A stretch of DNA of 64,000 nt from contig OX621265.1 in the NCBI GenBank assembly GCA_951640165.1, forward strand, positions 19,295,001-19,359,000, in the 5' to 3' direction. The notes under the pieces are model-generated. The model saw nothing but the letters and a program-made list of their open reading frames with translations. It did not search any database and was not told the DNA's origin. Below are positions 31,690 through 41,513 of the stretch, in pieces; the stretch's first letter is position 1, and each line of letters begins with the position of its first letter. Made by a program: the position numbers and the translations under genes. Origin of the DNA: Pseudoips prasinana (taxonomy: Eukaryota > Arthropoda > Insecta > Lepidoptera > Nolidae).

Positions 31690-32330
31690 AGATGTCATTT
31701 ATATTGTAAAATGTGAAGATACAAGGAATAACAATGTAATTAATCTTATTTTGTACTGTCATTGACAAGAAAGGATATTGAAAATAGCTCAGCTATTACT
31801 TTTATTATTATTATTGCATCATCAGGGAAGTGAACCCAATAGTTTTTAGATAGCAACTGCATTGATAATCTTACATAACAATTCCAATGATCATGAGTGA
31901 TGAATCATCTCAAAGCAGATACTAACAGCATGTTTATGCAAGTTCCTATTTGATTCCAATAAGAAAAATGTGTTCTTATTTTAAAAGCAATGTTGTTGTA
32001 AGATATAGGTTGTATTTTGTTGTCTATATTGTAATTTTGCAGCATAAAACACTGTGAAATCCAAGAGAGAGTATCTTCATTAAATAATAATGTAAAATGA
32101 TTACACAAATGACTAATTCATGCACACTTTTTGTCTCAGAATACAATGCAACCGCCAAAAATGACCGAAAACATAATTGCATTGTCTTCATATTAACAAA
32201 AAAAAAAGGAAAAAAAAACAAAGTGACTGTCCATGGTTAGTTGGTTAGAATGAAACATTCGAGCTGAAAGTTAACCAAAATAAACTTTGGGATGATGAGT
32301 CATCCTAAATATAATATATTAATATTGTTA
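31690..32330. other. No gene seen
   Basis: A+T-rich DNA. 31685-31720 weakly resembles 29400-29436 (TAGATGTCATTTA.. TTGTAAAAT). I looked for downstream exons of the minus-strand THAP gene here and found none. Confidence 0.4.
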
Positions 32331-32353
32331 ACAGACGTAAAAACCCGAAATAC

Positions 32354-32564
32354 CTTTATTCTTACCCATGGTAGTGACATTGTAATCTGCTTGAGTGAAG
32401 TGAAGACTGCATACTTTTGAGTATTTTGTGTAAGGTTTCCCACGTTTCAATATCAAATTCCACTTATCCGCTAAGGTAGTGTCCCGTGGAAATCTATGAA
32501 ACTTCACGTTTTTCGTCTTGCCGGCAAGGGACGTGCATTGAGGTACAGTGCAGTAGTACCCCAT
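32354..32564 (-). CDS. THAP-domain protein, first exon (partial gene)
   Basis: The exon encodes a THAP C2CH zinc finger, a DNA-binding fold found in P-element transposases and many animal transcriptional regulators. From the ATG at 32564, Cys5 and Cys10 (YYCTVPQC) pair with the Cys-x2-His in VCSLHF about 42 residues later. The conserved F-x-R-F-P and downstream Trp (DKWNLIL) are present. The exon ends after 211 nt in AATAAAG|GTATTT, a phase-1 donor. The length is identical to the exon at 38290-38500. The open frame extends 17 codons upstream, but the paralogue begins at this Met. I could not find later exons, so this may be a working gene continuing leftwards or an orphan exon. Confidence 0.7.
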
Positions 32565-32639
32565 TTTCAATAACCAAATATTTTCACTGTTATTACTGTT
32601 TACAATAACCAACACTCACACAACACATCCAATTATTGT

Positions 32640-33640
32640 CTAAACTGTCCTCGCGGCCATAAATTTGTTATTTATTCTATTTGCTAAACACGTTATCACG
32701 TTGATTTGGAAAAAAATGGAATCATCACACTCTAGCCTTGAAATATTTGACATCTATTTTTCCCTTCTCAACTTTTTTCCGAAAAAATGGCCACTTTTAT
32801 GAACCATAGACGATTTTTCGCTTTTGATTAGACGCGCAATAACAATGTGCTCGTTATGCCAACAGGAAATCGACTAATAAAAAAATCCCAAACTCAACAG
32901 TACCCATTAAGATTGGTTGTAAATTTACCTTAATGCGTCAAGAAAATGTTGCAAATTATTTCAGTCGGTTTTTTTTTATCAACTTTTAAATCAAATGTGT
33001 TATTAATTCGTTGTCTTATAATTCTGCTTACTGAGTGATCATGGGATTGATGCCAATTTTATATACCGTAAATTAATACGCACGTTTGGTACATACTTAT
33101 GACTACCGCGGGTTTCTTGTGTTTTAGGTTCGATATTCAGTATGGACAACCATTTATGTAGCCCATTATAGGTGTTCTAATTCTGGCTGTGCTTTGTGTC
33201 CGTTCCTTGCATGCATATTACTAAAATGCCCGCGACTTCGTTCGCGTTGACTTAAGAATAAGATGAAAGATACTTTTTATCACCAAATATTTATTATGAT
33301 GTAGCTAGTATTTTTATATTATGCCACTGGCACCTAATATTAATCCTGGTTAAAAGTATTGTGCAATTTCAACAATATAAATTATTACATTACCACAATT
33401 TTACATTAAAAAGGAACTTTAGGGAATAGGCCACGGTGTATCGTGACTTATGTCCTAATAATTGTTTGTTAACGTGCAGAGGTTGCTCATAAGTAAAACA
33501 CACTGGAGTACCGAATGATATTTACTGAATGTATTTACAAAATGTTCCTAATTATATACAGATTATAGTCCGACAAGTGGTATTATGTTTGGTTCGATAT
33601 TTACATGATTTATTAAAATTTTGAATGGTTGGTAGCGCAC
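32640..33640. other. Intergenic; small Helitron scrap
   Basis: 33221-33310 carries a Hel-C-like 3' end in minus orientation (TGCCCGCGACTTCGTTCGCG). Otherwise I see nothing. It could hold the promoter of the minus-strand THAP exon, but no motif is decisive. Confidence 0.35.
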
Positions 33641-33946
33641 CTGTCACGTGCCAGGGGAGAGGCCGCGGGCGCGGGTCACATAGAGATCCCAAAGAAGTTA
33701 TAATCAGATAGGCTCAATCCACGATTTCTTCTTTTGGTTCTAGCCACGGACGAGGATGGACGTTTGCCCGTTGCGTATTCGCCGTCACTCTGCGTGTACG
33801 CGATGGCCAAAGATTTGATTTACCTACCGAGTTCGTAACAGAACTATCTTGTAGGTAAACAATTATGTATCCTGTCCCTTTGAGGACTTCTTCATAGGTA
33901 CAAAACAAACAGCCTTTGTTGAGGCTACTGCTGTTTATGGAACCTA
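33641..33946. other. Unassigned stretch with a short minus-strand frame
   Basis: A minus-strand frame at 33714-33959 reads NLWPSRTRRVTANTQRANVH and looks protein-like with a basic centre, but I recognise no family. It may be a retroelement scrap. A G+C-rich block (GGCCGCGGGCGCGGGTCAC) lies at 33661-33680. Confidence 0.3.
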
Positions 33947-34081
33947 CAGATGAAAGCACATCAAGCTACCTCAATCTGTCAAATTTACCCAATTCAAAGT
34001 GAACCTTATGTTTTTGTGATAAAGTTGAAAATCTATAAAATAAATTTGACATATTGGGGTAGTTGCATGTGCTGGTGTCTG
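33947..34081. mobile_element. MITE-F copy 1 (TA-flanked)
   Basis: The ends CAGATGAAAGCACATCAAGC and complement of CATGTGCTGGTGTCTG are inverted with TA on both sides. The interior is AAAATCTATAAAATAAATTTGAC. The better-preserved copy is at 48140-48274. Confidence 0.65.
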
Positions 34082-34194
34082 TACATACGTCGAGTAGGTA
34101 TATGGTATTGATTGTGATGGTACATCCAGTCTGGTACTGGACTGGTGGTGGTTTTTAAAGGTATAGGAGGTATCGCATCGGGAAAGCGGCAACC

Positions 34195-34866
34195 ATGTTT
34201 GTGAAGCTTGGTACGAGAGTATGGCGCAATAAACTGCTTACAATTAAGACCAAGATGATAGTCTTCCAGGCCTCCATCTTAAGCATACTCTTGTACGGAG
34301 CAGAGACCTGGACGTCGTATACGAAACAGGAGCGCCGAATAGGTTCCTTTTACATGCGTTATCTCCGTAAGATCATGGGCATTACATGGCAAGATAGGGT
34401 CACTAACGAGGGAGTTCTAGAAATAGCACTGCTACCTAGCCTGGCAGCGTTTCTTAAACAGAAGCGTTTACGTTGGTCTGGGCATGTGCACAGAATGGAA
34501 CCCACTCGAATACCACGATGTGTTCTGATGGGTGTGGTAGCTAATGCGAAATGCGATGTCGGTAGACCTCTGCTTCGCTTTAAAGACTGCATCAAGTGGG
34601 ATATAGCCACTTTTAAAATTGACTACTGTAGCTGGGAAAAGCTCGCTGAAAATAGAGTTGAATGGCGCAAACGTGTAGTGGAGGGTCGTAAGATCTGTGA
34701 TGAAGCCTGGTTCGGAGTACTTGCTGATAACAGACAGAAGCGACATGAAAGCGGCTCGGCACCAACCACCGCGAACTTCTCTTGTCAGGCCTGCGGCAGG
34801 CTATGTCGCTCTCGCATCGGTTTGTTCAGCCACCAAAAGAAATGTCTCTCAGACAATGTGCCGTAA
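34195..34866 (+). pseudogene. LINE ORF C-terminal fragment with zinc knuckle
   Basis: The open stretch (223 codons) carries the post-RT region of a non-LTR retrotransposon: ILLYGAETWTSYTKQERRI, YLRKIMGITWQDRV, KRLRWSGHVHRM, RPLLRFKDCIKWD. It finishes with a Cys-x2-Cys...His-x4-Cys cluster (CQACGRLCRS...HQKKC). The RT core is absent, so this is a 5'-truncated copy whose remaining frame is still open. The start is the fragment edge, not a real initiator. It has no host function that I can infer. Confidence 0.7.
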
Positions 34867-34999
34867 ATCGTCTGTAACAGACGCAAAGGCCATATATAGG
34901 AGGTACGGTACAGAGTATTATAGTGGCCTTGTGCACAGCCCCTATAGACCCCTCCAGATCCGTGAATGGTATTCCAGTGCCTCACAGCCGGACAATCAA

Positions 35000-35510
35000 C
35001 CCTAATAAACCATCTCTTTACAGAAATTCCTCTAAATTCGTTTTTGCGTGGTTAATTAAGCAACATCTAAACGTAAATGTTTAGGTACATAATATAATAG
35101 ATACTAATGTATTTGTAAATAAGCTGGTGCCAGCGACTTTCTCTGCGCAGAATGAGAATTTCGTAACTGACAGACATAGTTACTTTGAGAGACCTTTTTT
35201 CTACATTGCATAATGTATGTAAATTGAGACTAAGTATTTTTGATGATGATCTAACAATTAGGTATTATAAACGTAATAGTTTGTGAGGATAGATGTACAG
35301 ACACTTATCGTTATATTCTGGAAAATTCACTCAATATCATTATAAATTATAGCTTATGTGTTATTTTTATTAAATTTCATTAAAATCCAGTCAATAGATT
35401 TTGCGTGAAAGAGTAACAAACATTCATACATCTATTCATCCATATTCAAGAACTTTCGCATTTATTTGGACATGGAAATTTAACAGTAAATTGGTTAGAT
35501 TCAAATTGGT
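35000..35510. other. No gene seen; Hel-A-like scrap
   Basis: 35268-35480 includes an interior similar to Hel-A (AAAATCCAGTCAATAGATTTTGCGTG). The rest is unassigned. Confidence 0.35.
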
Positions 35511-36455
35511 ATCTTTTTTTTTTTTCTTATTCTTTATTGCACACAGAAAATAAATACATAAGTTAGAAGTAACAAAAGAAAAGGCATGTACATAGGCGAG
35601 CTTAATTCATTATTGAATTTTCTTCCAGCAAACCATCAGGAAAGAGAGATTTTCAAAATTATGGGTATAGGCAGTGTACAACAAACTATTATAATAAAGT
35701 ACCTTGTCGGGTAAATATATTGATAAAATACACACTAATAATTACATACTATACCTTATAAAAATATATATCTATTTAATAAACTACATAAACCTACATA
35801 CCTTATATATACGTAAGTTATAGAGATAAGAAGTGATTCTTAGTTCTGCTCTTAAAAATACTCAATGACGAGCTATTACGTATGGAATGAGGTAAGGAAT
35901 TCCAAAGGCGTACTGCGCGAACAGTAAATGAACCATTATAGCGGCTGGAAGTATGGGAAGGAGTCCTAAGAAGAAGAGATGTAGCTGTGCGACAAGGTTT
36001 GCCACTGGGCACCAAATACTCAAAGCGTTCACGGAGATAGATGGGAGCAACAGGGTTATGAAGGATGGAAAAAAGTAGATTAAGAATATGACAGTCCCGA
36101 CGCTGCCGAATAGGCAGCCACTTCAATTGCAACCGGAACTCCGACACGTGGTCGTACTTCCGTAGGCCGAAAATGAAGCGGATGCATAGGTTCTGCAGGC
36201 GTTCGAGCTTATCTAGAAGTTCTTCTGTTGCATCAAGGAAACAGACATCAGCATAGTCGAGAAGAGGGAGTAAAAGCGATTGAGCGAGAGTGACTTTAGT
36301 CTGAAACGGTAAGAATTTTTGGAGACGTTTGATGGATTGAAACGAACAGTATACTCTCCTGCTTACTTCTGCAACGTGATTGTTCCACGAAAGGTTACAA
36401 TTGATTAAAACACCTAAATTTTTGGCAAATTTTGTATAAGGTATCTTCACTTATT
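35511..36455 (-). mobile_element. CR1/Jockey-group LINE 3' fragment
   Basis: A 210-codon RT C-terminal frame (35818-36450: LGVLINCNLSWNNHVAEVS, LLDYADVCFLDATEE, RFIFGLRKYDHVSEFR) plus a 3' UTR ends in TGCAATAAAGAATAAG and poly-A-like DNA at 35511-35525. It is a relative of 21908-24258. It is inserted in the repeat end seen intact at 29100-29290. Confidence 0.75.
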
Positions 36456-36625
36456 GTAAATTTTTTCATACAATCCGTGTACCTAAATATCTATATGAAC
36501 CTAGAAATAATTATAAATTTATTAATTAACCATATATTACTTCAAACATGTTCTAACTATTTACAAGCGCTTTCTTAAAGGCTACGTGAATAAAAACCTT
36601 TTTTTTTGATTTTATTTTATTATAA
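36456..36625 (+). mobile_element. Dispersed retroelement end with (ATTTT)n
   Basis: TACAATCCGTGTACCTAAAT, ACTATTTACAAGCGCTTTCT and GTGAATAAAAACCTTTTTTT match 29100-29290. Confidence 0.5.
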
Positions 36626-36876
36626 ATCTGTCTAAGCTCAACTTCTTATAGCGACAAGTAAAAATGCAGTAACAATCTGCCTGAATTTTTTTATTGAATG
36701 AACGTAACATTGTTTTAAAATGCTGTGTTAGTAGTTAGTACATATTAGATTCTTATTTTAGAACTAATTATAAGTTGATTTGGAAGTTTTTTTTAAACCT
36801 TTATAGATATTTTTTGTATGTAGCTAAATATATCTTATTTTCGAAGTTATTCAACAACTAACTTTAATTTTAACAG

Positions 36877-37044
36877 CTTTCCGAAGGATCCAAAGCTGAA
36901 TGAACTATGGGCAAAATTTTGTGTTAAAATTCAAACTGGAATGCAACAAGAGCCAGTGTGATTTACTCAGAATATTTTACGCCGGAAAGTATTCAAACTC
37001 TTGTTAACAACAGAATACGGGACATAAGAAGGTGCTTATAGCAC
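36877..37044 (+). pseudogene. THAP-domain relic (frameshifted, zinc ligands lost)
   Basis: After an acceptor-like TTTTAACAG, one frame reads FPKDPKLNELWAKFCVKIQT, the F-P...W part of a THAP domain. It hits a TGA. The next frame continues SVIYSEYFTPESIQTLVNNR, which aligns with the usual VCSEHFTPESF, but Cys and His are replaced by Ile and Tyr. Length and order fit a THAP domain with one frameshift. It stands between the two intact THAP exons and is clearly dead. It could instead be a fragment of a P-element-like transposase, which also carries THAP. Confidence 0.6.
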
Positions 37045-37064
37045 TATATGTCGACAATTGACCG

Positions 37065-37300
37065 GTTGCAGCTGCTTCAGATGAAGCTATAGCAAAGAGT
37101 TATGCATGACCTACAAAGTCGCCTTGAAATAACAAGTGAACCCAGCTATTTAGGACTGGAAATTAAGCGATCCAAAGATGGATCTATCTTCACTGAACAA
37201 GAGTCACTCAGAAGCTTTTGGAGCGAATTAACATGAAGGACTGCAATCCAGTTTCCACACCGATTGAGAAAGAATTGACTATCTTAGCTTACATGTCTAA
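37065..37300 (+). pseudogene. Ty1/copia polyprotein fragment
   Basis: One frame reads EPSYLGLEIKRSKDGSIF. After a frameshift another gives KLLERINMKDCNPVSTPIEK. These are the conserved end of the copia reverse transcriptase just before RNase H. At least two frameshifts and stops are present, and no LTR was found. It directly follows the THAP relic. Confidence 0.7.
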
Positions 37301-37907
37301 AATACTTTGTTGTCAATCCACTAAACTTAAAAAGACAAAATAATTATGTGTTAACTTTGATTTTTTAAAGTCTACGTGAATCAAAACCTTTTTTATTTTA
37401 TTTTTACCGCCAAATGCCTTAGTATCTGCAGTTGAAACTGTAACTTCATCAGTACAGACTTGATTTTAATTTCTTACAATTGTAATAGTTACTATATTCA
37501 GTTCTTTTATTGTTTACTGTCTGTTACAGAAGATATATTTTCGATCTTGATAAATTAGGTATGAAATAAGTAATAAATAAAATAATATTATTATCTTATT
37601 CAGTGCTTTACGTTAAGGCAAAACCTCTAGTGAAAGCTAAAATGATACTCATTTATCAATTATTATTGCCCATCACACACACAGAGATTGTTTTAGTGTG
37701 AGTCTAAAGAATACGTTACTCCGGTCTATTTTATACATGTGAGCAAATTTCAAGTTGGTGTGTGAAATTGTTATAGTGTGCGTAATTACATGAATAAGAT
37801 TTTGGTTTGCGCGTGTATGTACCATACGTGTTTCCCTCGTTCCCCGTAAAAATAGGCATAAAATAATGTTTCCAAATTTATAACTCTAACGTCTCCGTTG
37901 TCTAAAT

Positions 37908-37990
37908 GCTCGGAGTGTTTCACGCCTTACTGCAAATGGATAGGTTACGAGATCTGGTCCTGTAGTCGGACTGACATAGTGGCGTTAAGT
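37908..37990 (-). mobile_element. RTE LINE fragment
   Basis: It matches the minus-strand RTE block at 25180-25250 (TCACGCCT(C/T)ACTGCAA(G/A)TGG, GAC(A)GACATAGTG). Only about 80 bp remain. Confidence 0.55.
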
Positions 37991-38289
37991 TAAATATATA
38001 TTATAGCATTCTATTGTGATTTTGCCCGTATCCATCCATATTAAAAATTCCCTTCGATCTATAAATATTTTTCATAGAGTAATTATTTCTTAATCGACTA
38101 AACCTTCAACTAATGCATCAGTTTTTCCCCTAGCAACATTCACTTTTTTTTTCAATTTTGATAAATGTCGGAGCTTGGTGTTTATGCGCCAAGTTTTGTT
38201 TGTTTTTATAAAAAAAACACGGCTGTGTAATAACAGTAATTGCTTAGATATGTTAATTAGTCTGTTTGTGCTGATTTTGCGTTAATAAG

Positions 38290-38500
38290 ATGCCTTATTA
38301 CTGTACGGTGCCGCGATGCACATCGATGGCAGGGAAAGCCAAAAACGTCTCTTTTCACCAGTTTCCCCGTGATGAGGAACTCGCAAAATTATGGAATAAC
38401 ATTTTAAAACGAGGGAAACCGTACACCAAATACTCTAAAGTGTGCAGTCTACACTTTAGAGCAGAAGATTATACTATAACAAGCGCTGGAAAAAATAAAG
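38290..38500 (+). CDS. THAP-domain / C2H2 gene, exon 1 (THAP zinc finger)
   Basis: It starts at the ATG at 38290. Residues 1-70 form a THAP domain: Cys5 and Cys10 (YYCTVPRC), F-x-Q-F-P at 22-26, Trp35, and Cys52-x2-His55 (VCSLHF). The exon ends in AATAAAG|GTAAAT, a strong phase-1 donor; reading on gives a stop after seven codons. Joined to 40962, the frame continues into the post-THAP proline segment. The probable role is sequence-specific DNA binding in the nucleus. It closely resembles the minus-strand exon at 32354-32564 (same length, same donor position, shared LKRGKPYTKYSKVCSLHF). Confidence 0.8.
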
Positions 38501-38799
38501 GTAAATACCTACCCACTACCTAACTTTCTTCGATATTCGTGATTATCTAAGCATATAGCTCTATCATTTTATAGTAATTAGCTTATTATTGTTAAAATCT
38601 GTAGTCTTTAGTGTTATATCTGCCTTCTAAACACATAAAGCGTGGCGTAGAAAGAGATTTACAGCTTTATTTAGGTATGTAATCTTATGTATACATAATA
38701 CTGGTTAGGTATGTAGCATAGTGCATAGCAACTCTACCTAGTTAGCGTGGTAATTATGCCATTATTCTTAAGAATTTGAATCAGATTTAGAAATCTTGT

Positions 38800-39000
38800 C
38801 TTGAGTGGTTTTTGAGCCTGGCTGCTAAAAGGTTTTAGATTCAATCCCCATCCAGGACAAAACTTATTGTGATAAGCACAATTATTTTTCCTCTGGTGTA
38901 ATTTATCCATAAAATATCTGTATTTAGAATAAGTATGTGTATAAGTTGTCTGGTTACCATAGTACAGGCTCTGGGTTGGATCTCATATCGAGTCGCCTGA
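38800..39000 (+). mobile_element. SINE-a-related fragment
   Basis: GATTCAATCCCCATCCAGGAC, TTATTGTGATAAGCACAATTA and GTTGTCTGGTTACCATAG match 27420-27602. Confidence 0.45.
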
Positions 39001-39574
39001 ATTTGAGTTAAGTGTGTATATGGGGGGGTTAAGGGGGTTCATACTAAGTGATAAAACACTTTTTTTTCTGCCGGAGACGCACCAAATTTTTTAAATTATT
39101 TTTTAAAATCATAAGGCTGGCATAAAACAGAATGCAATTTTGATACATTTCATAGCAATTTGATCACCTACAGCATTGTAAAACAACGAAAAAAAATTGC
39201 TTTCATGTTTAGAAGTTATATATTTTTTTTAACACCTTTATATAATTGTTAATTATATAAAGGCTTTATAACATTGTTAATGTTTTAAAAAAATTAACAA
39301 TGGATATCTCCATAACCATGGGGTTCTGCGGGGTGGGGATGGCACAGGAGAGTAGCCCACTGCCCACTCCACCCCTCCTCCCTCAATTCACGTATGTTTG
39401 AAGGCGATTTGATTTGAGATATTTACCCAGGCTCTGCTTGGTTTAGGAAGAGATGGCAGTTTGTTAGTTGTCCCAAGATATATCCCAAAAGACAAGTAGT
39501 GTTTCTAGTATATCAGTTAACTAAGCTCTGCTTAGTGTGGGATCAGATGACTATGTGTGAATTATACAAAAATA
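39001..39574. other. Intron DNA, no exon seen
   Basis: It contains SINE-a tail scraps at 39425-39480 and 39510-39560, and a TTATATAA-type inverted run at 39235-39262. No coding signal. Confidence 0.35.
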
Positions 39575-39770
39575 CAAAATAGTTTATTATCACAAACAAT
39601 GAATTACATAAATAAATGAATTTGTATGGGGTCTCATTTTAGGCAGACAATGCCTGTATTACGAGACCCCGCTCTACCATATCAATTTTATGTTTGCATG
39701 CTTACAAGTTACAATATATATATTTCTTAACAATAAATAAAAAATAAAAAAATCTATGAATTAAATAAAG
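39575..39770 (-). mobile_element. LINE 3' UTR fragment
   Basis: The block GGGTCTCGTAATACAGGCAT (complement) and its A-rich end at 39580-39600 look like a retroelement 3' end. The assignment is weak. Confidence 0.35.
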
Positions 39771-39959
39771 TTAAAATAGTGGATTGCTTGTGTGTGTGTA
39801 TGTGTGGTGTGTTGTGTTGTGTTTGTATTGATGTCATTTTTGATCACTCGCTATTTTCTAGTAGTGCCTGTGTTAATTATGTCCCAGATTATCATATTCA
39901 TTCATCAAGAGAACAGGCAGCAGCATGTCAATATATTATGACCATTATATTTAAACCGG

Positions 39960-40215
39960 CATGCAGGTATGAAGAATATAATGACAGTAAACAAGGCAAA
40001 AGATGTGTGCAAAGATCATGACAAATGGAAATCTGTTGTCCCTGCTTACCCCTCTGGGAAACAGGCTGGGGAGTCTATGTATGTATGTTGCAATTGCCAA
40101 CTAGTCGCCAAGCTTGACGATTATAGTATATCCCTCCAAATTATGGACACAAATCCATTGCGGAAAGCTTTTGGGGAGCCTTTGTCTAGCAGTAGACATC
40201 ATTAGGCTGACACAA
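39960..40215 (+). mobile_element. LINE 3' ends (two types) in intron 1
   Basis: 39969-40085 is the (GTAT)n-tailed LINE end also at 28268-28395. 40086-40215 is an RTE-like tail (ATTGCCAACTAGTCGCC.. GGAGCCTTTGTCTAGCAGTAG). Confidence 0.55.
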
Positions 40216-40375
40216 TGATGTTCAGAACTATGGGAAGTGAAAAATCTTATTTTAATCGTTTATTATCACTGTAATTCACCCTATAGGTTTTATTGAAGAT
40301 GAGAAATAATTTGAACACATATTGCTTCATACACACGAACAAGCTGTTTCTGATCAATCCGACGATTTTGCAGGA

Positions 40376-40515
40376 GGTAGTGGAACACTTATGTGGTTGC
40401 TTCTGGATGCAACTAAAATGGTTTGAGTATCCAAGTAAGGTCAGCACAGTTGCTCAATTTAAAGGCTTCATGCGTAAATCATTCACCAATCAATTGTCCT
40501 TGAAACTCTTCTAAT
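40376..40515 (+). other. Protein-like stretch, possible exon or fragment
   Basis: After the acceptor-like GACGATTTTGCAG the frame reads EVVEHLCGCFWMQLKWFEYP then SKVSTVAQFKGFMRKSFTNQ and stops at 40513. The composition looks like real protein, but I recognise no family. It lies in the intron between the first two THAP exons. It may be a retrocopy fragment or an alternative last exon. Confidence 0.3.
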
Positions 40516-40675
40516 TTTACAGTTTAACTACCCTATTTTCCTCCTTGAACTTATTTCTTGATACTCATTAAGGCTTGACCTCCAGGGTAACCAAGGCAGG
40601 TTTGATATTATTTGTAGGGTCTTGGTCTGAAAACTCTGAAGTTCCATGTTTGAGCCCCACAGTTCTCCACTTTGA

Positions 40676-40912
40676 TATGCCAATTGGCATGGATGATAGA
40701 TACTTGCCTTTCAAGCCGCAGATCATGAGTTCGATTCCCACTAAGGACTGACATCTGTATGCATGAACATGTCTATTTGTCCTGAGTCTGGGTGTAATTA
40801 TCTATATAAGTATGTATTTACATAAGAAATGTTGTATATGTAATATCAGTTACCTGGTTTCCATCAGATTGCCGTGTGTCAATAATGTCCCAGGATATTA
40901 TTATTATACATA
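40676..40912 (+). mobile_element. SINE-a copy in intron 1
   Basis: The head CCAATTGGCATGG...B-box GTTCGATTCCC, the body CATCTGTATGCATGAACATG and the tail AATAATGTCCCAGGATATTATT make a nearly complete copy just upstream of exon 2. Confidence 0.7.
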
Positions 40913-40961
40913 AAAATTTCTTCCTTACCTTACACTAATTATAAAATACAACTCATTCCAG

Positions 40962-41089
40962 GTCAATGGAGAACGCTACGTAAAGATGCTATACCGTCAC
41001 AAAATCTTCCATCAGACTCCCCAGCTCCATACTCACGGAGACCATCAGGACAGTGGGTCCCAAATAACATACCAGCTTTAGAACCCCAG
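40962..41089 (+). CDS. THAP / C2H2 gene, exon 2
   Basis: The exon is bounded by CTCATTCCAG|G and CCCCAG|GTAATC. With the one base left from exon 1 it reads GQWRTLRKDAIPSQNLPSDS and on through a proline/serine-rich 42-residue stretch, ending in phase 0. The DAIPS segment corresponds to the AVPT box that closes THAP domains, which supports the junction independently of phase. No stop occurs. The downstream intron holds Helitron pieces and the RTE insertion. Confidence 0.7.
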
Positions 41090-41099
41090 GTAATCCGAA

Positions 41100-41250
41100 T
41101 AATAATATTATAAACGCGAAAGTTTCTAAGTATGGATGGATGGAATTTTGTTCCTCTTTCACATAAAAACTACTGAATGGATTTTAATGAAACTACAATA
41201 ATATTAATAGCTTATACATCAGAATAACACATAGGCTACAATTTATAAAG
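41100..41250 (+). mobile_element. Hel-A-like fragment
   Basis: ATAATATTATAAACGCGAAAG to CACATAGGCTACAATTTATAA is the interior of the longer Hel-A subfamily. The 3' hairpin is missing. Confidence 0.55.
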
Positions 41251-41513
41251 ATATTGTGTGAATTGTCCAAAATATGAGGATAAGTGTCAAGGAACTGGGA
41301 AAAAAATCTACCATCTGCGAGCTATTCAGGCGTGCACTGCCAAAATCGCTAGAGGTACACATCCTACTAATATTACAAATACGAAAGTTTGTGAATATAG
41401 ATGTATGGATGTATGTTTGTTACTCTTTAACGCGGGTGAAACTGCGGGCATAATAATAATAGCCTTTATTCAGACAGTATTTCATTTACATATCTTATAT
41501 ATTAAAGTCTTAA

